Assembly (NCBI GenBank): GCA_904420005.1
Contig: CAJFTT010000042.1
Coordinates: 62,001-126,000 of the forward strand
Source: Candidatus Tabaqchalia intestinavium
Lineage (GTDB): Bacteria > Bacillota > Clostridia > Oscillospirales > CAJFTT01
Direction: 5' to 3'
DNA length: 64,000 nt
Below the pieces are notes generated by a model. The model did no database searches and had not been told where the DNA came from. It worked only from the letters and a program-made list of their open reading frames with translations. Shown here one piece after another: positions 57,490-64,000 of this stretch. A program made the translations under genes and the position numbers. The number at the start of each line of letters is the position of its first letter. Position 1 is the first letter of the stretch.

Positions 57490-58884
57490 TTACGCCTGAG
57501 GATCTGCTGACCAACGCTCGCTCTCTTGGTCGAGCTGAAGCAGACTTTCCAGATTGCGTTCGATGAAGCTTGTGTCATAGGTTCCCTTGATAAAGTCCGG
57601 ATGATACAAGATCAAATGTGCGAAATCGGCATTGGTCTGCACACCGTCAATAACCATCTCTTCCAGCGCACGGCGCATCCGCCGGATCGCCTCCAACCGG
57701 CTGGGCGCATGTACAATAACTTTGGCCATCATCGAGTCGTAAAACGGACTCGTTTTGTATCCAGTATACAGCGCGGTATCCACCCGCACGCCACATCCGC
57801 CCGGCAGATGCAGAAACTGCACCGTGCCAGGACTGGGACGGAACCCATGCGCTGGATCCTCTGCGTTGATGCGGCATTCGATGGCGTGGCCGCGGATCTG
57901 CACGTCCTCCTGCCGGATCAGCAGCGGCAATCCTGCGGCGATGCGGATCTGTTCCCGGATCAGATCCACTCCCGTGATCATTTCCGTCACAGGGTGCTCG
58001 ACCTGAATGCGGGTATTCATCTCAATGAAATAGAACCCGCCGTCCTTATCCATGACAAATTCCACCGTGCCGGCGCTGGTATAACCGGCCGCGCGCGCCG
58101 CCGCGACAGCCGCCGCGCCCATCTGCTCCCGCAGCGCAGGCGTGAGCGCTTTGGACGGCGCTTCTTCGATGAGCTTTTGATTTTTGCGCTGGATGGAGCA
58201 GTCGCGCTCCCCCAGATGGATGATATTCCCCTGGGAATCCCCCAGAATTTGGAATTCAATATGGCGGGGATTAACAATGAGCTTTTCCAGGTACATTTCC
58301 CCATTGCCGAAGCAGGAGATCGCCTCCGCCTGCGCGCTGGAAAACGCCGAAGCCAGCTCTGTCACATCATAGGCTTTCCGAATGCCGCGGCCTCCCCCGC
58401 CGGCCGAAGCCTTGACCAGGACGGGATAGCCGATCTTCTCCGCGATCTGCGCCGCATGCTCCGCGCTCTCGACACGGCCGTCCGACCCGGGGACAACCGG
58501 GACGCCGCTGCGCTGCATGAGCCGCCGCGCCGCCTCTTTGTTGCCCATCTGTTCCATCACTGCAGCGGACGGACCGATGAAACAAATGCCGCATTCCTCA
58601 CACAGCCTTGCAAATTCGCTGTTTTCCGACAGGAAACCAAAACCGGGATGCACCGCATCGCATTGATATTTCATCGCAGCGGCAAGAATATTTTTCATGT
58701 TCAGATAGCTGTCCGCCGCTTTGGCCGGCCCGATGCAGACCGCATATGTCGCCAGTTTGACGTGCAGCGCGCTGCGATCCTCCGTGGAGTAAACTGCGAC
58801 CGTTTCAATCTCCATTTCACGGCAGCAGCGAATAATGCGCAAGGCGATCTCCCCGCGATTGGCTACCAGGATCCGTTTGAACAT
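57490..58884 (-). CDS. accC: Biotin carboxylase
   Basis: FKRILVANRGEIALRIIRCCREMEIETVAVYS, KASAGGGGRGIRKAY, EMNTRIQVEHPVTEMITGVDLI. Confidence 0.98.
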   Translation of the reverse strand: MFKRILVANRGEIALRIIRCCREMEIETVAVYSTEDRSALHVKLATYAVCIGPAKAADSYLNMKNILAAAMKYQCDAVHPGFGFLSENSEFARLCEECGICFIGPSAAVMEQMGNKEAARRLMQRSGVPVVPGSDGRVESAEHAAQIAEKIGYPVLVKASAGGGGRGIRKAYDVTELASAFSSAQAEAISCFGNGEMYLEKLIVNPRHIEFQILGDSQGNIIHLGERDCSIQRKNQKLIEEAPSKALTPALREQMGAAAVAAARAAGYTSAGTVEFVMDKDGGFYFIEMNTRIQVEHPVTEMITGVDLIREQIRIAAGLPLLIRQEDVQIRGHAIECRINAEDPAHGFRPSPGTVQFLHLPGGCGVRVDTALYTGYKTSPFYDSMMAKVIVHAPSRLEAIRRMRRALEEMVIDGVQTNADFAHLILYHPDFIKGTYDTSFIERNLESLLQLDQESERWSADPQA

Positions 58885-59339
58885 CAGGCAAGCTCCTTCA
58901 TACGGAACAACGGCGCGTCATATTCCACAACGCTCTCGTTCTCCACCAGAATCTCCTCAATCACGCCGTCTGCCGGCGCGGGAATTTCGTTGATCATTTT
59001 CATCGCCTCGATCAGGCAGATCGTATCGCCTTTTTTGACCCGGCTGCCCACCTCAACGAAAGGCGGCGCATCAGGGGACGGCGCGCGATAAAAAGTGCCT
59101 ACGAGCGGCGCTTTGACCAGCGTTCCCTCCTGCATCGCAGGGGCCGCAGCCGTTTCCGCAGCGGCAGGAGCGGTCGCCGCCGATACCGGCGCGGGAATCC
59201 CCTGCGGCACAAATACCGGCGCTGCCGGAGCCGCTTTCTTCATTGAGACGCGCGCGCCGCTCTCCTCCTGTACCTCCAACTCCGCAAGGGAGGAAGCCTC
59301 AAATTTCTCCATCAAATCATAGATTTCCTGTAAGTTCAT
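58884..59339 (-). CDS. accB: Biotin carboxyl carrier protein
   Basis: Ala/Pro linker and VKKGDTICLIEAMKMINEIPAPADGVIEEILVENESVVEYD biotinyl motif. Confidence 0.97.
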   Translation of the reverse strand: MNLQEIYDLMEKFEASSLAELEVQEESGARVSMKKAAPAAPVFVPQGIPAPVSAATAPAAAETAAAPAMQEGTLVKAPLVGTFYRAPSPDAPPFVEVGSRVKKGDTICLIEAMKMINEIPAPADGVIEEILVENESVVEYDAPLFRMKELA

Positions 59340-59409
59340 GACGTACCTCTCTCCACAAAATACTAAAAAAGAAAAAATGGCCGTCCTGCAAAGAGCACGG
59401 CCAAATTTC

Positions 59410-59643
59410 TCACTGCGCGCTGTGACTGTCGAGATAAGCCACGATGTCAGAAACCTTCTTCATTTCGGCGAGCTCTTCATCCGGGATGGAAACGCCAAAC
59501 GCATCTTCCAGCGCCATGTTGAGTTCCACCGCATCGAGGGAATCCGCGCCCAGATCATCCGTCAGGCTCGCATCCATGGTGACCTCGTCCTTATCGCAGC
59601 TCAAGGTTTCTACGATAATGTCTCTCACTTTTTCAAATGTCAT
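59410..59643 (-). CDS. acpP: Acyl carrier protein
   Basis: MTFEKVRDIIVETLSCDKDEVTMDASLTDDLGADSLDAVELNMALEDAFGVSIPDEE. Confidence 0.98.
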   Translation of the reverse strand: MTFEKVRDIIVETLSCDKDEVTMDASLTDDLGADSLDAVELNMALEDAFGVSIPDEELAEMKKVSDIVAYLDSHSAQ

Positions 59644-59746
59644 AGTTGCATCTCCTTTTAAGCCGCACAATCGCGGCAATTTTAACATCCAGTTTCGGCT
59701 CGGCTCCTCCTTGGAACAGCCTTTTTCCAGCCGAGAAATTACTTAA

Positions 59747-59803
59747 AATTATTTAAATAAAAATAATTCAATGTTATTCTAGCAGACTTTCCCGAAATGT
59801 CAA
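59747..59803 (-). promoter_or_regulatory. fab operon promoter with overlapping/downstream palindrome
   Basis: - strand TTGACA (59803-59798), 16-nt spacer, TAGAAT (59781-59776); 12-bp palindrome TTATTTAAATAA at 59749-59760. Confidence 0.65.
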
Positions 59804-60086
59804 GTATTTATTCGTCAAAAGAACCGGGAAAATTTCGCGTTTTGCTTCGCAATCTCCTGTTTTTTGCAGAATACAGGCGGTTCTTGTCAAAGTGCGGCCG
59901 ATTCACGTTGCCTTTCTTGCCTTCAATCTGCGATCTCAAGCGGTGAAAAGCACCGAATATTCACGACACGGCTAACGCAGACCGCCAACAATACTTTTCT
60001 TCCTTTATATGCGCTTATATACGCTTCCCAAGCCATGGCAATCGCAGCCGGTGCGCGTTGGCAGCATGTAAGAGAATGCAAGGCGA

Positions 60087-60947
60087 TCACAATTTCGCAT
60101 TTTCACGTGCAAGCCAATCCAGCGCAAACTCCAAAGAAACCCCGTTGCGGCGTTCCTGCGGCGTTGCCTGCGTAATGCGAATGCATTCGCACACGAAAGC
60201 TGCCGCTTCTTTCACACAGGCCGCAAACGGCGCGCCGCGCAAAGCTGCGCCAAGCAAGACGCTGGCGAATATATCTCCAGTTCCGGGAAATTCCGCGTGC
60301 AACAGGTCGGATCTTACTGTAAAGTATTCTACATTCACATGATCAAATCCAACATTCTGCACGCCGCCGTCTTTTAAGGCGCCGGTAATGACGACGCTGC
60401 GCTGTCCGCCGTTTGAGAGTCGCCGCACCCACTCGCGCAGCGTTTCCTCCTCCGGTGCCGGACAGTATGGTTCATCGAGCAACAGCGCGGCTTCCGTCAA
60501 ATTGGGGGTGATCATATCCGCCTGCTCAGTCAGACGCCGCATTCGCGCGCAAAGCCGCGGGGTACAAGTCGCATACAGCTTCCCGTCATCGCCCATCGCA
60601 GGATCCACCAGCCGAATCGCCCGGGGGTAAGCGCGCAGATATTCCTCCACAACATCAATCTGGTCTTCATTGCCGAGAAAGCCGCTGTATACCGCGTCAA
60701 AGTGGAGCCCGAGTTTCTGAAAATGCCGCAATGTCTGCTGCATGAACCGCGTGGTTTCCTCAAAATAAAAATCGTCGAACCCTCCGGTATGCGTCGAGAG
60801 CAGCGCCGTAGGCACGGCGCATACCTGCGCCCGCATGACGGAAAGCACCGGCATGATTACCGACAGCGCGCAACGGCCAAAAGAGGACATATCATGCAGC
60901 GCGATGACGCGTTTCGGACTCCGCTCCGTCTGTTCCATCAAAACCAC
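60087..60947 (-). CDS. Pyridoxamine/pyridoxal kinase (PdxK/PdxY family)
   Basis: ALHDMSSFGRCALSVIMPVLSVMRAQVCAVPTALLSTHTGGF, DPAMGDDGKLY, TPNLTEAALLL, FPGTGDIFASVLLG. Confidence 0.88.
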   Translation of the reverse strand: MVLMEQTERSPKRVIALHDMSSFGRCALSVIMPVLSVMRAQVCAVPTALLSTHTGGFDDFYFEETTRFMQQTLRHFQKLGLHFDAVYSGFLGNEDQIDVVEEYLRAYPRAIRLVDPAMGDDGKLYATCTPRLCARMRRLTEQADMITPNLTEAALLLDEPYCPAPEEETLREWVRRLSNGGQRSVVITGALKDGGVQNVGFDHVNVEYFTVRSDLLHAEFPGTGDIFASVLLGAALRGAPFAACVKEAAAFVCECIRITQATPQERRNGVSLEFALDWLARENAKL

Positions 60948-61948
60948 GTATCCTCGTTTTCATATTTCTTCTGCCGCTGCATCAGCCCATAGATGCTCTC
61001 CCGGATGGGGGCGTTTTCGTATAATACGCCGTAAATCGCGTCGACAATGGGCATTTCCACCCCCGCCGACTGCGCAAGCTCCCGGATAGCCTTGGCCGCA
61101 GAAATGCCTTCTACTGTCATGCCGATTTTTTGCACGGCTTCTCCCGGCGGCGTACCCTGTCCGATGAGGATGCCTGCCCGGCGGTTACGGCTGTGCATGC
61201 TGGTACAGGTGACGATCAGATCCCCGATCCCCGTCAAGCCGGCAAAAGTCTGCGCCGAACCGCCCAGTGCTTCTCCTAAGCGCGCCATTTCCGTAATGCC
61301 GCGCGTCATGAGCGCCGCTTTCGTATTGTCTCCCAGCCCCAGGCCGTCGATGATGCCGGCGGCGACGGCGATGACGTTTTTGCTCGCGCCGCCAAGCTCC
61401 ACGCCCACAACATCATTGGAAAGATAGACCCGCATCTCCCGGTTCATGAAGGCGTCCTGTACCAGGCGGGCCGCAGCGTCGTCCTTGGAAGCGGAAACCA
61501 GCGTCGTCGCATAGCCGCGCGCCACTTCCTCCGCGTGCGAAGGCCCCGAGAGCACAACGATGGGATTATGCGGCAATTCCTGCTCGATTGCCTGAGACAG
61601 ACGGAGATTGGTGCCGGGTTCCAGGCCTTTGGCCACGCTGACAATTACCGCATCGCGGCGCACACAGTCGGCGACGCGTGCCGCAGTGGGATGCACACCG
61701 TTGGACGCCGTCGCCAAAACGACCATGTCGCACTCCGACACAAAATTCAAAAACCGGCTGACCGCGAGCGTTTCCGGAATCGCGACTTCCGGCAACACAC
61801 GCGGGCGCTGTCGATTCTCCTGGATCTCCTGCAGTTCGCTTTCCGCGATGGACCACATGGTGACCTCATGTCCATTTTTGAGCAGCACCATGGACAGCGC
61901 AATCGCCCATCCGCCGGCGCCTAGCATCGCGACTTTCAGCTTTTTCAA
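60938..61948 (-). CDS. gpsA: Glycerol-3-phosphate dehydrogenase [NAD(P)+]
   Basis: VAMLGAGGWAIALSMVLLKNGHEVTMWS, LSGPSHAEEVARGYAT, GGASKNVIAVAAGIIDGLGLGDNTKAALMTRGITEMARLGEA. Confidence 0.96.
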   Translation of the reverse strand: MKKLKVAMLGAGGWAIALSMVLLKNGHEVTMWSIAESELQEIQENRQRPRVLPEVAIPETLAVSRFLNFVSECDMVVLATASNGVHPTAARVADCVRRDAVIVSVAKGLEPGTNLRLSQAIEQELPHNPIVVLSGPSHAEEVARGYATTLVSASKDDAAARLVQDAFMNREMRVYLSNDVVGVELGGASKNVIAVAAGIIDGLGLGDNTKAALMTRGITEMARLGEALGGSAQTFAGLTGIGDLIVTCTSMHSRNRRAGILIGQGTPPGEAVQKIGMTVEGISAAKAIRELAQSAGVEMPIVDAIYGVLYENAPIRESIYGLMQRQKKYENEDTWF

Positions 61949-62027
61949 CGCGCGCCCTCCTCGTTATAGATTCTCTCAACATCCTCGGCAACAGCGATGA
62001 CGGAAATATCCGCCGGCCGAGATGCAT

Positions 62028-62705
62028 CTATTTTGCTTTCTGTCCAATCTTATTTTCCGTACCGTTGCGCAGGCGCTTGATGTTGTCCTTGTGCATAACC
62101 ACCACAATGATTCCCATCAGCACAGACGTCCCGATGGTGAACACCCGCATGGGTACGGTCTGTCCGAACAACGTCAGCGTCCCGTCCGGCGCGAACAGGA
62201 TAGCACCCAAAATGTAGACCGGCAACGTAATGAGCACGGACAGCGACACCATTCTGGTGAAAAACAGCAGAATCAGCCACAACGCAATCACAATCAGAAA
62301 CAGCTTCCAGTCCGTGAACAGAATCATCGCCGCAAAGGTCAGCACGCCTTTTCCGCCGCGGAACCCGAAATACAGCGGGAAAATATGTCCCACCATGCTG
62401 AAAAAGCCGGCAATATATGCCCCGAGCAGCCATGCTTCCGATTCCCCAGGCAGACAATTCTGCATCAAAAAACCGCCGATCAGAACAGAAATCCCGACTT
62501 TCACGACATCTCCCACCAGCGTCAGAATCGCCACCAGGCGGCTGCCGGTACGCATGGAGTTGGTGAAACCCGCATTGCCGCTGCCGATCTCCCGAATGTC
62601 CTTTTTCATGATGAGCTTGGAGACGATAATGGAAGTGTTCAGACTACCGATCAAATAAGCGCACAGCGCAGCCAGCGCCATGCAGAACCCAGCGTTTTGC
62701 AACAC
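62028..62705 (-). CDS. plsY: Glycerol-3-phosphate acyltransferase PlsY
   Basis: AYLIGSLNTSIIVSKLIMKKDIREIGSGNAGFTNSMRT, GHIFPLYFGFRGGKGVLTF. Confidence 0.96.
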   Translation of the reverse strand: MLQNAGFCMALAALCAYLIGSLNTSIIVSKLIMKKDIREIGSGNAGFTNSMRTGSRLVAILTLVGDVVKVGISVLIGGFLMQNCLPGESEAWLLGAYIAGFFSMVGHIFPLYFGFRGGKGVLTFAAMILFTDWKLFLIVIALWLILLFFTRMVSLSVLITLPVYILGAILFAPDGTLTLFGQTVPMRVFTIGTSVLMGIIVVVMHKDNIKRLRNGTENKIGQKAK

Positions 62706-62723
62706 TGTCGATTCCCCCGTTTC

Positions 62724-64000
62724 TTATTTTGTCCCTTCGCGATCCCTCTCGCGCAGAATGAAACGAATGGGCGTCCCTTCCAGCCCAAATACGCTGCGAA
62801 TCTGGTTCTCCAAATACCGCTGATAAGAAAAATGAAACAGATCGATGCGATTACAAAACACCACGAATGTAGGCGGACGTGTCGAAGCCTGCGTCATATA
62901 GAGAATTTTCAGCCGCCGGCCCTTGTCCGACGGCGGCTGCACGCGCGCGACCGCTTCTGCCAGCACGTCGTTGAGCCGGCCGGTCGAGATGCGCATCGCG
63001 TTCTGCGCATGGACGTAGACGATCAGTTCAAACAGTTTGTCCACTCGCTGCCCCGTTTTCGCCGAAAGAAACACAATGGGCGCATAGGACATAAATGCCA
63101 GATCATTTTGCAGCTTGCGGCGGAATTTTTCCATGGTCCCGGTTTCTTTCTCCAGCGCGTCCCACTTGTTGACTGCCACAACGCAGGCTTTTCCCGCCTC
63201 CACTGCTTCGCCGGCGACTTTGCTGTCCTGCTCGGTGAAGCCCACGGTCGCGTCGATCATGATCACGCATACATCGCAGCGTTCCACCGCCATCTGAGAA
63301 CGCAGGACGCTATATTTCTCAAGCGAATCCTCGATTTTGCTCTTGCGCCGGATACCCGCCGTATCAATAAAGGTAAATTTGCCGTATGCGTTGTCAACAT
63401 CCGTATCCACCGCGTCGCGCGTGGTGCCCGGCATGTCCGCGACAATGACGCGCTCTTCCCCGGAAATGCGGTTAATAAGCGAAGATTTCCCCACGTTGGG
63501 TTTACCGATGACCGCGACGCGGATGCGCTCCTCTTCTTCCGCCTCTTCCTGCTGCGGGAGATAGCGCAGCACCTCGTCGAGCAGATCACCCGTTCCGTGC
63601 CCATGCACGGAGGAGACGGGAAATGGCTCGCCCAGGCCAAGATTATAAAACTCATATAACTCCGGCGGCGCAGCCCCCAGCTGATCCGCTTTATTCACGC
63701 ACAGCACAACAGGCTTACCGCTGCGGCGCAGCATGGCCGCGATCTCCTGATCGTTGGCCGTCATGCCGGTGCGGATATCCACCATAAAAATAATCACATG
63801 CGCCGCCTCGATGGCCAGCTGCGCCTGTTCGCGCATCTTTGCCAGCAGCATATCCGTGGTGCGCGGCTCAATGCCGCCGGTATCGACGAGCAAAAACGAC
63901 CGCCCACGCCACTCGCAGTCGGCATACACCCGGTCGCGCGTGACGCCCGGCGTGTCCTCCACGATCGACAGCCGCTTGCCCGCCAGCTTATTAAACAACG
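62724..64000 (-). CDS. der: Ribosome biogenesis GTPase Der (N-terminus cut by window end)
   Basis: Two GTPase domains (FNKLAGKRLSIVEDTPGVTRDRVYADCEW, NKADQ; IGKPNVGKSSLINRISG, NKWD) and KH-like C-terminus. Confidence 0.97.
   Translation of the reverse strand, partial: LFNKLAGKRLSIVEDTPGVTRDRVYADCEWRGRSFLLVDTGGIEPRTTDMLLAKMREQAQLAIEAAHVIIFMVDIRTGMTANDQEIAAMLRRSGKPVVLCVNKADQLGAAPPELYEFYNLGLGEPFPVSSVHGHGTGDLLDEVLRYLPQQEEAEEEERIRVAVIGKPNVGKSSLINRISGEERVIVADMPGTTRDAVDTDVDNAYGKFTFIDTAGIRRKSKIEDSLEKYSVLRSQMAVERCDVCVIMIDATVGFTEQDSKVAGEAVEAGKACVVAVNKWDALEKETGTMEKFRRKLQNDLAFMSYAPIVFLSAKTGQRVDKLFELIVYVHAQNAMRISTGRLNDVLAEAVARVQPPSDKGRRLKILYMTQASTRPPTFVVFCNRIDLFHFSYQRYLENQIRSVFGLEGTPIRFILRERDREGTK

Noticed and set aside
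57526-59091. 521-aa + strand ORF opposite accC/accB
   Set aside because: Antisense artefact over confidently identified genes.
62022-63659. 545-aa + strand ORF opposite plsY and der
   Set aside because: Antisense artefact; His/Arg/Gln-rich with no domain, and the opposite strand encodes clear plsY/der motifs.
1-64000. CRISPR arrays or cas genes
   Set aside because: No regularly spaced repeat array and no cas-like proteins were seen in either strand.

Overview
This is a 64 kb chromosomal window, moderately GC-rich, that looks like an endospore-forming member of Clostridia (Ruminococcaceae/Oscillospiraceae-like; inference from gene content: SASP, cwlD, pdaB-like, spoIIM-like, FabK, NfnAB). 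Bases 1-23.6 kb are almost entirely + strand housekeeping genes: smc (truncated by the window start), ftsY, rdgB, yhbY, nadD, yqeK, rsfS, leuS, an acyl-ACP thioesterase, rbgA, rnhB, a large glycoside-hydrolase-like gene, an alkD-like gene, and a purECFMN-purO-AICARFT-purD cluster. Bases 23.7-37.9 kb are a mostly - strand mosaic: a GNAT/nucleotidyltransferase fusion, two chromate transporter subunits, two Xer-type recombinases, an MFP + permease pair with no ATPase, radA, cwlD, membrane proteins, proC and a SASP. Then come tRNA-Leu(UAA), a Nudix-MutY fusion, an MBL hydrolase, paaK-ACT, pyk, nfnAB, an ABC-F gene, and a complete - strand fatty-acid operon (acpP-accBCDA-fabHKDGFZ-marR). The window ends with a pyridoxamine kinase gene, gpsA, plsY and der (truncated by the window end). 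No CRISPR array, complete IS or prophage was seen. The observations most worth a second look are: (i) an attenuator-like leader with an unlisted 32-codon leader ORF in front of the ABC-F gene; (ii) a single-chain Nudix-MutY fusion; (iii) a GNAT-ANT fusion that may be an antibiotic-modifying enzyme; (iv) a PurF-like protein lacking the N-terminal catalytic Cys, in a purine cluster with a split PurH (PurO-like + stand-alone AICARFT); (v) dif-like half-site repeats near xerC/xerD-like genes where gene polarity flips; and (vi) several structured intergenic regions that could be RNAs.
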